From UBA6901 sp964355495 (lineage in GTDB: Bacteria; Pseudomonadota; Gammaproteobacteria; Acidiferrobacterales; UBA6901): a stretch of DNA of 9,263 nt. Position numbers and translations under genes: made by a program. Shown one piece after another: positions 1-6,487 of this stretch (position 1 is the stretch's first letter; the number at the start of each line of letters is the position of its first letter). The stretch is taken from positions 1 to 9,263 of the forward strand of contig CAYHES010000102.1 of NCBI GenBank assembly GCA_964355495.1, written 5' to 3'. Below the pieces are notes generated by a model, which saw only the letters and a program-made list of their open reading frames with translations, was not told where the DNA came from and did no database searches.

Positions 1-739
1 GCGTGAAGCTATAGGCCGAAACCGTCAGTTCGCGAATCGGCGTAAAGAACCCGACGAAGGTGAAGCCGGTCCAGAGCGAAAACAGGATCCAGGCAGCATA
101 TTTTGCGGAGCGCTTCACAAGCTTCTCGCGATTCCAGGGCATCTTCGCGAGCTGCATCTGCTTCATGCGGTCGCCATCGATCTTGCGCTCGATCCACAGA
201 AACACTTCGGTCCACACGGTCTGCGGACAGGCGAAGCCGCACCACACGCGACCCAGAATGGCAGTGAAGAAGAACAGAAGCAGTGCCGAGAGAATCAGGA
301 TGACTGCGAGGTAAAACAGATCCTGCGGCCAGAAGGTCCAGGCGAACAGGTTGAATTTGCGTTCCGGCAGGTCAATGAGGAAGGCCTGACGCCCTGCGCC
401 CCAGTTGAACCACGGCAGACCGTAGAATAATCCGAGGGTCAGGCTCGCCAGCAGCACGCGCAGCCTGGCAAACAGGCCATGCACTTCGCGCGGGTAAACC
501 TTCTTGTGCCGGGCATAGAGTGCCTCGAGGGCGGCATCTGCTTCGGCGAGCATGGGCACACGTTGCCCGCCTGTCGGGCGCACGCGTCCGGGAGGTGCGC
601 CCTGCTCCGGTTCCTGGCCGGCGCGAGCACGTTTGGCAGCGAACTCTGCCTGCGCCTCGACCAGAGAAGGGACGTAGATGTTTTCTTTTTTCTCTTCGTC
701 CTTCTCTGGTTTGTCCGCCGGGTTGCCGTCTTGGGTCAC
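1..739 (-). CDS. ccoG: CcoG, cbb3 oxidase accessory iron-sulfur protein (N-terminal 246 residues, cut by window edge)
   Basis: Membrane protein of the CcoG/RdxA/FixG family, which supports cbb3 oxidase assembly and is reported as a cupric reductase feeding Cu(I) to the oxidase. Visible are the family start of the core 'VYPREV' (residues 81-86), 'FLIDLPERKFNLF' (120-132), 'WPQDLFY' (137-143) and the cysteine motif 'GRVWCGFACPQTVW' (163-176, C167 and C171), plus hydrophobic segments near 93-110, 141-162 and 215-233. The C-terminal 2x[4Fe-4S] ferredoxin region (full proteins are about 470 aa) lies outside the window. The start is a GTG whose bases overlap the ccoP stop (GTGA), with AAGG 7 nt upstream; the first in-frame ATG (codon 63) has no ribosome site. 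About 80 residues precede the core, rich in Lys, Glu and Pro, which seems longer than usual. Gene identity is sure; the start is likely. Confidence 0.93.
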   Translation of the reverse strand, partial: MTQDGNPADKPEKDEEKKENIYVPSLVEAQAEFAAKRARAGQEPEQGAPPGRVRPTGGQRVPMLAEADAALEALYARHKKVYPREVHGLFARLRVLLASLTLGLFYGLPWFNWGAGRQAFLIDLPERKFNLFAWTFWPQDLFYLAVILILSALLLFFFTAILGRVWCGFACPQTVWTEVFLWIERKIDGDRMKQMQLAKMPWNREKLVKRSAKYAAWILFSLWTGFTFVGFFTPIRELTVSAYSFT

Positions 740-1650
740 TTCGCGGCCTTCGTTTCCTTGTTGGACAGATTGTAGAGGTACGCTGCCAGCAGGTGCACCT
801 TGGCTTCGCCCAGGAATTCACCATGCGCCGGCATGCGGCCACTGCGGCCGTCGCTGATGGACTTCATGATCGCTGCCTGGCTGCCGCCGTACAACCAGAC
901 ATTATCGGTGAAATTCGGCGCACCCATGGCCGGGTTACCCTTGCCATCCACACCGTGGCAGGCGACGCACATCTGCTGGAATTTTTCCTTGCCGGCGACC
1001 GCGGCTTCGGCGTTCACCTTGCGCCCAGAGAGACCCATGACGTACTCGCTGACATTGTGCACGCCTTCGGCACCGAGCGCCGCCCCCCAAGGCGGCATGA
1101 CGCCCATGCGGCCGTCCATGATGCTGGCCTTGATGGTTTCGGGCTGACCGCCATACAGCCAGTCTTTGTCGCGCAGGTTGGGGAAACCCGGACTGCCGCC
1201 GGCGTCCGAACCATGGCAGGCCGTGCAATAGGTCATGAATAGCCGCTGACCCATTTTCAGCGCCTCGGGGTTGGTGGCCACGGCCTTGAGTTCCTGCGTA
1301 CGATATTTCTCGTAGAGCGGCCCGTATTTCTGTTGCGCGACTTTCATTTCCTTCTCGTACTGATCAACCTCGCTCCACTTGATCGCGCCGGCAAACACCC
1401 CCGAACCCGGATAGATCAGCAGATAGGCGATACCGAAAAACAGGGTGATGTAGAACATATACAGCCACCACGCCGGCAGTGGATTGTTGAGCTCTTCGAG
1501 GTCACCGTCCCACACATGTCCATGGGGCTCGATCTTGGCGGGTTTCTTGCCGCGCGACATCCAGATGACCAGCGCGAAGCAGAAGACAAAGCTCAGGCCG
1601 ACGATAATGAAGATGTACCACTCCCAGAAATTGCTTGTGAAATCAGCCAT
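736..1650 (-). CDS. ccoP: CcoP, cbb3 cytochrome c oxidase diheme subunit III
   Basis: Diheme c-type cytochrome that accepts electrons from soluble cytochromes c and passes them via CcoO to CcoN. The 304 residues show two membrane helices (about 8-30 and 60-82) joined by the CcoP signature 'HVWDGDLEELNNPLPAWW' (45-62). Two periplasmic cytochrome c domains follow. Heme motifs are C142-T-A-C145-H146 and C228-V-A-C231-H232; probable axial Met ligands are M185 ('GVMPPWG') and M273 ('GRMPAHG'). The two domains repeat the pattern WLYGG...I..GR.G.MP, showing internal duplication. The ATG overlaps the end of ccoQ by 8 nt with GGGGAG upstream, so translation is probably coupled. The stop overlaps the ccoG start. 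Length and architecture are normal for two-helix CcoP proteins. Confidence 0.98.
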   Translation of the reverse strand: MADFTSNFWEWYIFIIVGLSFVFCFALVIWMSRGKKPAKIEPHGHVWDGDLEELNNPLPAWWLYMFYITLFFGIAYLLIYPGSGVFAGAIKWSEVDQYEKEMKVAQQKYGPLYEKYRTQELKAVATNPEALKMGQRLFMTYCTACHGSDAGGSPGFPNLRDKDWLYGGQPETIKASIMDGRMGVMPPWGAALGAEGVHNVSEYVMGLSGRKVNAEAAVAGKEKFQQMCVACHGVDGKGNPAMGAPNFTDNVWLYGGSQAAIMKSISDGRSGRMPAHGEFLGEAKVHLLAAYLYNLSNKETKAAK

Positions 1651-1825
1651 GGTTTTTCTCCCCGCGATGGGTGGGCAGGTTCAGGTCTTCGTCGTCCGTG
1701 AGCGGCAGGCGCGCGGCGGCGTCGAAGTCGCCCTTGCGCCGGCTGCTCCAGGCCCAGGCCCAGATGCCGATGAACAGGACGAGCAGCAGCACCGTCCAGA
1801 TAGAATGAAATAGAACCATGTCCAT
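1643..1825 (-). CDS. ccoQ: CcoQ, small cbb3 oxidase subunit
   Basis: Sixty-residue single-helix protein in the CcoQ position between ccoO and ccoP; CcoQ stabilises the cbb3 complex and is not catalytic. One membrane helix spans about residues 7-26 (rich in Leu, Ile, Trp), followed by Arg-Arg-Lys at the cytoplasmic side and an acidic tail ('LTDDEDLNLP', 42-51). The start is 3 nt after the ccoO stop, with GAGG 6 nt upstream; a second ATG two codons later is possible but less well placed. The last codons overlap ccoP. Sequence conservation in this family is low, so the call rests on size, topology, tail and position. Confidence 0.93.
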   Translation of the reverse strand: MDMVLFHSIWTVLLLVLFIGIWAWAWSSRRKGDFDAAARLPLTDDEDLNLPTHRGEKNHG

Positions 1826-1828
1826 GGG

Positions 1829-2446
1829 TTACCTCGTCGCCTTGAGGGCAGTGCCGAGCACTTGCAGGTAGGCGATCATCGCGTCCATCTCAGTCTTGCC
1901 CTTGATATCCTCGGGCGCGGCCTTGATTTCCTCATCCGAGTACGGATGTCCGAGGGTGCGCAGCACCGACATCTTTTTCTGGATCAGGTTCGTGCTCAGC
2001 TCATTCTTCGCCAGCCACGGATAACCTGGCATGACCGATTCCGGCACGACATCACGCGGGTTGACCAGGTGCACGCGGTGCCAGTCATCCGAATAGCGCC
2101 CGCCAACGCGGTGCAGGTCCGGGCCGGTACGCTTCGAGCCCCACTGGAACGGCCGGTCGTACACGAACTCGCCGGCCACCGAATAATGTCCGTAGCGTTC
2201 GGTTTCGGCACGGAATGGGCGGATCATCTGCGAATGGCAGAGGTAGCAGCCTTCGCGGATATACACATCGCGGCCTTCCAATTGAAGCGCCGTGTAGGGC
2301 TTGAGGCCCGCCACCGGCTGGGTTGTGGACTTCTGGAAGAACAGCGGCACGATCTCAACCAGCGCGCCGACCGAAATCACCAGAAGGATCAGGACCAGCA
2401 GCAGGCCCAGGTTTTTTTCAACTTTGTCGTGAGCAGTTCCAGCCAT
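1829..2446 (-). CDS. ccoO: CcoO, cbb3 cytochrome c oxidase monoheme subunit II
   Basis: Monoheme membrane-anchored cytochrome c of cbb3 oxidase, passing electrons from CcoP to the CcoN heme b. The 205 residues contain one N-terminal helix (about 13-35) and a periplasmic heme domain with C67-Y-L-C70-H71 in the family motif 'EGCYLCHSQMIRPF'. Further conserved segments are 'RTGPDLHRVGGRYSDDWH' (106-123) and 'PESVMPGYPWL' (135-145), with M139 the likely sixth heme ligand. The length is typical. The start is 19 nt after the ccoN stop, preceded by AAGGGGAAAAATC, an AGGGG ribosome site at normal distance. No missing residues or breaks are seen. Confidence 0.98.
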   Translation of the reverse strand: MAGTAHDKVEKNLGLLLVLILLVISVGALVEIVPLFFQKSTTQPVAGLKPYTALQLEGRDVYIREGCYLCHSQMIRPFRAETERYGHYSVAGEFVYDRPFQWGSKRTGPDLHRVGGRYSDDWHRVHLVNPRDVVPESVMPGYPWLAKNELSTNLIQKKMSVLRTLGHPYSDEEIKAAPEDIKGKTEMDAMIAYLQVLGTALKATR

Positions 2447-2465
2447 GATTTTTCCCCTTTTCTTT

Positions 2466-3881
2466 TCAGGCCTTGGCCGGGATGGCGTGCACCACCGGCT
2501 GCGCGCCGGCGATGGTCTTCCACAGGTTGTACGCCATCAGCAGCATGCCAGCCAGGAAGAACACACCGCCCAGCAAACGCACGATGTAGAACGGATGCAT
2601 GGCCGCCACCGACTCGACGAAGCTGTAGGTAAGCGTGCCGTCCGCATTCACCGCGCGCCACATGAGGCCCTGGAGAATGCCGGAGATCCACATGGAGGCG
2701 ATATACAGCACGATGCCGATGGTGGCGATCCAGAAATGCAGTTCCACCCAGCGCAGCTTGTAGATCTCGCGTCCGAACAGGCGCGGGATAAGAAAGTACA
2801 TCGCGCCGATGGTGATCATCGCCACCCAGCCGAGTGCGCCGGAGTGCACGTGGCCGATGGTCCAGTCGGTGTAGTGCGACAGCGCGTTCACGGTCTTGAT
2901 GGACATCATCGGACCCTCGAACGTGGACATGCCGTAGAACGACAGCGACACGATCAGGAACTTCAGGATTGGATCGGTGCGCAGCTTATGCCATGCGCCG
3001 GACAGGGTCATGATGCCGTTGATCATGCCACCCCAGCTCGGTGCCAGCAGGATGAGCGACATCACCATGCCGATCGACTGGGTCCAGTCAGGCAGCGCAG
3101 TGTAGTGCAGATGGTGCGGGCCAGCCCATACGTAGGTAAAGATCAGCGCCCAAAAGTGCACCACCGAAAGACGATAGGAATACACCGGTCGCTCGGCTTG
3201 CTTGGGCACAAAGTAATACATCATGCCGAGGAAGCCTGCCGTCAGAAAAAAGCCGACCGCGTTGTGGCCGTACCACCACTGCACCATGGCGTCCTGCACC
3301 CCGGCGTACACCGAGTACGACTTGGTGAGGCTCACTGGCAATGCCATGGCATTGCCGATGTGCAGCACCGCGACGGTGATAATGAACGCCGCGAAAAACC
3401 AGTTGGCCACATAGATGTGCGGGGTCTTGCGCTTGGCAAGCGTGCCGAAAAACACAATCGCGTACGACACCCACACTACAGCGATCAGGATATCGATCGG
3501 CCACTCGAGTTCGGCGTATTCCTTGCTTTGGGTAATGCCAAGCGGCAGGGTGATGACGGCGAGCACAATGACCAGTTGCCAGCCCCAGAAGGTGAAGGCC
3601 GCGAGCCCGTCGCTGAACAGGCGCGTTGCACAGGTGCGCTGCACGATGTAGTAAGAAGTTGCGAACAGCGCCGAGCCGCCGAAGGCGAAGACCACTGCAT
3701 TGGTGTGCAGCGGGCGCAGGCGACCGAAGGTCAGCCACGGGATGTCGAAGTTCAGCACCGGCCAAGCCAATTGCGCGGCGATGATCACACCCACAAGCAT
3801 GCCGACAATGCCCCAGATGATGGTCATGATCGAGAACTGCCGTATGACCTTGTAGTTGTAGGTTGCTTCTTGAGCGGCCAT
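2466..3881 (-). CDS. ccoN: CcoN, cbb3-type cytochrome c oxidase catalytic subunit I
   Basis: Catalytic subunit of the high-affinity C-family heme-copper oxidase, reducing O2 to water at a heme b3/CuB centre; about 12 membrane helices in 471 residues. All ligands match the Pseudomonas stutzeri CcoN pattern with a one-residue offset: H59 ('RPLHTNA') and H346 for heme b, H344 for heme b3 ('GHVHSGALGW'), and H206 ('WYGHNAVGF'), H256 and H257 ('GPHHLHY') for CuB. The cross-linked Tyr of helix VII (Y250 in 'FTYVWAG') and the C-family Glu E322 ('FEGPMM') are present. The start ATG has GGGGAG about 7 nt upstream. It is the first gene of ccoNOQPG and the preceding 226 bases hold its promoter elements. 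The cbb3 enzyme normally works under low oxygen. Confidence 0.99.
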   Translation of the reverse strand: MAAQEATYNYKVIRQFSIMTIIWGIVGMLVGVIIAAQLAWPVLNFDIPWLTFGRLRPLHTNAVVFAFGGSALFATSYYIVQRTCATRLFSDGLAAFTFWGWQLVIVLAVITLPLGITQSKEYAELEWPIDILIAVVWVSYAIVFFGTLAKRKTPHIYVANWFFAAFIITVAVLHIGNAMALPVSLTKSYSVYAGVQDAMVQWWYGHNAVGFFLTAGFLGMMYYFVPKQAERPVYSYRLSVVHFWALIFTYVWAGPHHLHYTALPDWTQSIGMVMSLILLAPSWGGMINGIMTLSGAWHKLRTDPILKFLIVSLSFYGMSTFEGPMMSIKTVNALSHYTDWTIGHVHSGALGWVAMITIGAMYFLIPRLFGREIYKLRWVELHFWIATIGIVLYIASMWISGILQGLMWRAVNADGTLTYSFVESVAAMHPFYIVRLLGGVFFLAGMLLMAYNLWKTIAGAQPVVHAIPAKA

Positions 3882-3928
3882 GCAGGCTCTCCCCGGGTTG
3901 GCTAAATGAACGTTCTTAATATTAGCGA

Positions 3929-3956
3929 ATTATAATATATCGATGCGTGCTGTAAC
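3929..3956 (-). promoter_or_regulatory. Candidate sigma70 promoter of ccoNOQP
   Basis: On the minus strand a perfect TATAAT (-10, 3934 to 3929) lies 16 nt after GTTACA (-35, 3956 to 3951, 4 of 6 matches). The predicted start near 3922 gives a leader of about 40 nt before ccoN. It sits in a short AT-rich island (about 3909-3942) that contrasts with the GC-rich surroundings. Seen by eye only; not experimentally supported. Confidence 0.45.
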
Positions 3957-4002
3957 CAGCGAAACACAACCGCCTCGGACCCGGTCTCCGCTGCCTGCGC
4001 AC

Positions 4003-4044
4003 AGAATAGCGGCCGGGCCAGCAGGAGGCAGTGACTTGAATCAA
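4003..4044 (-). promoter_or_regulatory. Candidate FNR/Anr-type activated promoter for ccoNOQP
   Basis: On the minus strand 4044 to 4031 reads TTGATTCAAGTCAC, 8 of 10 matches to the FNR-family consensus TTGAT-N4-ATCAA, with one perfect half. Downstream at 4008-4003 is TATTCT (4 of 6 to TATAAT). If the start is at 3996, the box centre (4037.5) falls at exactly -41.5, the classical class II activator position. cco operons are often activated by FNR/Anr/FixK under low oxygen. The second half-site is weak and a different, better -10 exists nearer the gene, so this is tentative. Confidence 0.35.
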
Positions 4045-4055
4045 CATCATCCACC

Positions 4056-4079
4056 TTAATAATTAACGGAATTAATCGG
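4056..4079. repeat. AT-rich short repeats upstream of ccoN
   Basis: TTAAT-A-ATTAA (4056-4066) is a perfect palindrome around a central A. Overlapping it, AATTAACGG (4061-4069) and AATTAATCGG (4070-4079) form a near-direct repeat. The stretch lies just upstream of the FNR-like box and could act as an UP-type element for the ccoN promoter or as part of the 3' end of the preceding gene. No clear terminator is present here. Confidence 0.25.
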
Positions 4080-4107
4080 TCATTGCGGAGCCGGTTGCAC
4101 CGCCCGA

Positions 4108-4713
4108 TCAACCCGTGGTGACTTCCGGCCCAATACCCATGCTCCACAGCATCGCCATGGCGCCCAGCACTGCTATCAGCATTACCAGCCCCACGGACAA
4201 CACCGCGCTGGCAAACAGGAAGCCGCGTTCCTGGTTCACACTCATCATCACCGGTACGCCGGTATAAAGGAGATAGACGGTGTAGGCGAGCGCCGGCAGT
4301 CCGATCAGCATGTTGACCCACAGGACCGGATACAGGAAAAAGAAGCCCATGATCCACAGGGGCGTGGCGGTATAGGCGGCCAGCGCGATGGCCTGTGGCA
4401 GGCTCTGCTTGGAACCGTAGGTCTGGCCCATCCAGTGAATGGCCTTGCCGAGCGAGAACACCGCCACCAGCATGGTGAGATAGGTGAGAATCGCGATTTG
4501 CAGGGCGCTCTGCGTGGTAAGCCGATGCACCTCGAAACCGCCAAATGACCAGCCGACCTGGGTGGTACCGATGTAACCGGCGATCGCGGGGATGGCCGCC
4601 AGGATCAATATATGCGAACAAAAACATTTGCCGATGGTACAGCGCTCGCCCTTGATGGATTTCCATTCATCCTTCGGATTAACCATGAGACCCCAGACGT
4701 GATTCAGAACCAT
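4108..4713 (-). CDS. Yip1-family integral membrane protein
   Basis: A 201-residue polytopic membrane protein resembling the bacterial Yip1 domain family. The N-terminus 'VLNHVWGLMVNPKDEWKSI' (2-20) has the family look of a short amphipathic start with NPK..W followed by helices. Five hydrophobic segments lie at about 31-51, 70-90, 107-128, 130-152 and 165-190. No cofactor-binding motif, signal peptide or catalytic residue is visible; the Cys pair near 30-32 is not a known motif. The ATG at 4713 is chosen because GGGGAG lies 7 nt upstream; an in-frame ATG 45 nt earlier has no such site. It sits between the cox and cco operons on the same strand, with its own leader of about 170 nt. Its biochemical role is unknown; a part in oxidase membrane assembly is only a guess from position. 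Confidence 0.78.
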   Translation of the reverse strand: MVLNHVWGLMVNPKDEWKSIKGERCTIGKCFCSHILILAAIPAIAGYIGTTQVGWSFGGFEVHRLTTQSALQIAILTYLTMLVAVFSLGKAIHWMGQTYGSKQSLPQAIALAAYTATPLWIMGFFFLYPVLWVNMLIGLPALAYTVYLLYTGVPVMMSVNQERGFLFASAVLSVGLVMLIAVLGAMAMLWSMGIGPEVTTG

Positions 4714-4821
4714 GCTGTTTCTCCCCTTGATGTAACGATGCAGTTCAGTCTCCTGCAAACCACAACGAGCGTCAACAACGCGTCATGGGCCCTGGTACGG
4801 TGCAATTCGGGCAGAAAAGAA

Positions 4822-4890
4822 TGAAATGACACCCTGGCCCCCTCCTGACTCAGGGCCAGCAGTGCAGAACCGCCGTGGCCCGTCATTTCA
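4822..4890 (-). terminator. Nested inverted repeat at coxA 3' end, possible terminator
   Basis: Outer arms TGAAATGAC (4822-4830) and GTCATTTCA (4882-4890) are perfect 9-bp complements; the latter covers the coxA stop. Inside them CTGGCCC (4834-4840) pairs with GGGCCAG (4853-4859) as a 7-bp GC-rich stem with a 12-nt loop. On the minus strand the inner hairpin is followed by GTGTCATTTCATTCTTTTC, T-rich but not a clean U-tract. It could terminate or attenuate the cox transcript or protect its 3' end. Confidence 0.45.
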
Positions 4891-6484
4891 GGCGCGCAGA
4901 TGCAGCAGCGGCCGCCCCATAGTCGTAAGGACTCCATGTCTTCTCCAGCACCGGTGCGTCTGGAAAATTTCCCGGCGGCGGCGGCGAAGCCGTGGTCCAC
5001 TCCAGCGACTTCGAGCCCCACGGATTGGCGGGTGCCTTCGCGCCGGCCACGAGCCCATGGACCCAGTTGTAGAGCGTCACCAGCGCGCCCGCGAGAATGA
5101 TGAACGCGCCCACCGTCATGAGTTGATGCATGGGCTCAAGCTGCGGGAACTGGGAGTAGTCGTAGTAACGCCGCGGCATGCCCTGGACGCCCACGATCAT
5201 CATCGGCATGAACACCATATTGATGCCGGTGAACGTGAGCCAGAACCCTGCCTTCGCCGCGGTTTCGTTGTACATCTTGCCCGTCATCTTGGGAAAGAGG
5301 TAATACACCGAGGCGAAGATCGCGAAGGTGCCGGCCACGGCCATCACGTAATGGAAGTGTCCCGGAATGAAGGTGGTATCGCCCACGTGGAAGGTGAGCG
5401 CCGCCATCGCGTTCGGAATACCGGTGAGGCCGCCGACGAAGAAGGTGAACAGCACGCCGAGCGCGTACAACATCGGCGTCTGGAAGCTGATCGCGCCGCG
5501 GTAGAGCGTCCCGATCAGGCCGATCATCATCAGGCCCACCGGGATGCTGATGAGCAGCGTGGTCACCGTCATACCGGCGCGCAGCCAATCGGGCATGCCG
5601 GCGTAATACAAGTGATGCGCCCATACCTCGCCCGCGAGCAGCAGCACGCCGCCCATGCCGCCGTAGACCACCATCTTGTAGTTGAAGATGCGCTGACGCG
5701 CGAAGGTGGCGAATATCTCGAAGGTGATGCCCACGAACGGCAGCAGAATGACGTACACCGCCGGGTGCGAGTAGAACCAGAACAGATTCTGGTAGATGAG
5801 CACGTCGCCGCCGTTCGTGGGATCGAAGAAGTGCGTGCCGAGATACTTGTCGAACAGCAACATGGTCACCGACGTACCCAGTACCGGCACGAAAATGAGC
5901 TGGATGATGAAGGCCGCGACAATGGACCAGACGAACACGTTGAGCTGGTTCCAGCCCATGCCCGGCGCGCGCATATAGGCGATGGTCGTGAGGAAATTCA
6001 CGCCGCCCAGAATGGACGAGAAGCCGATGAGCAGCACGGTAAAGGTGTAGAACGCGGTGTTGCCGCCGGTCTTGATCGAATACGGCGGATAGCCGGTCCA
6101 CATCACGTCCGGCGGATCGGGGATGACGAAAGTGAGCAGCGCCAGCACGATGCCGCCCCAGAACAGCCACACCGACAGGGCATTGAGGCGCGGGAACGCC
6201 ACGTCCTTGGCGCCGATCATGAGCGGCACGCAGTAGTTGGCCAAATACCCGGTGAGCGCCGGAATCTGGAAGCCCAGGATCATAGCCGCGCCATGGAAGT
6301 AGAGCCAGACGTTGTAGGTGTTAGGATTGGCCGTGATCGTCGGGCCGACACTCCACAGCTCGATGCGCATCAGCATGGCCATCACGCCCGCGATCGCGAA
6401 GGCCGCGAGCGATCCGATGAGATAGAGCACCCCGACGCGCTTGTGGTCAGTGGTGAAAATCCATTCTTTCAATACGGTACCCAT
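4883..6484 (-). CDS. coxA: Divergent A-family heme-copper oxidoreductase subunit I (CoxA-like)
   Basis: Catalytic subunit of an aa3/caa3-like enzyme, 533 residues, about 12 helices. It aligns without gaps to bovine COX1 from about residue 236 to 319. Ligands: H64 and H378 (low-spin heme), H376 (high-spin heme), H240, H290, H291 (CuB); cross-link Tyr Y244, propionate arginines R438-R439 ('GMPRRYYDY') and D-pathway entry D94 with N83 and N101 are present. The helix VI motif is 'WFYSHPAVY' (236-244), so the A1-type Glu242 is Ala and Tyr-Ser precede His as in A2 enzymes. K-pathway residues are absent: bovine S255, T316 and K319 are F255, V316 and M319. E256 and E286 are unusual charged residues near the pocket, and the Mg-site His368 is Gly. 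AAGGGGG lies upstream of the ATG, 3 nt after coxB. The substrate could be O2 or NO; the family call is firm, the reaction is not. Confidence 0.93.
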   Translation of the reverse strand: MGTVLKEWIFTTDHKRVGVLYLIGSLAAFAIAGVMAMLMRIELWSVGPTITANPNTYNVWLYFHGAAMILGFQIPALTGYLANYCVPLMIGAKDVAFPRLNALSVWLFWGGIVLALLTFVIPDPPDVMWTGYPPYSIKTGGNTAFYTFTVLLIGFSSILGGVNFLTTIAYMRAPGMGWNQLNVFVWSIVAAFIIQLIFVPVLGTSVTMLLFDKYLGTHFFDPTNGGDVLIYQNLFWFYSHPAVYVILLPFVGITFEIFATFARQRIFNYKMVVYGGMGGVLLLAGEVWAHHLYYAGMPDWLRAGMTVTTLLISIPVGLMMIGLIGTLYRGAISFQTPMLYALGVLFTFFVGGLTGIPNAMAALTFHVGDTTFIPGHFHYVMAVAGTFAIFASVYYLFPKMTGKMYNETAAKAGFWLTFTGINMVFMPMMIVGVQGMPRRYYDYSQFPQLEPMHQLMTVGAFIILAGALVTLYNWVHGLVAGAKAPANPWGSKSLEWTTASPPPPGNFPDAPVLEKTWSPYDYGAAAAASARLK

Positions 6485-6487
6485 GTC

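Noticed and set aside
520..1242. A 240-codon open frame on the plus strand over ccoG and ccoP
   Set aside because: It overlaps two well-identified genes and has no motif of its own.
2445..3905. A 486-codon open frame on the plus strand opposite ccoN
   Set aside because: Antisense shadow of ccoN with low-complexity His/Arg/Asp composition and no recognisable family.
4086..4104. Hairpin GCGG-A-GC / GC-A-CCGC after the Yip1 gene as a terminator
   Set aside because: The stem has an A-A mismatch and no T-run follows on the minus strand.
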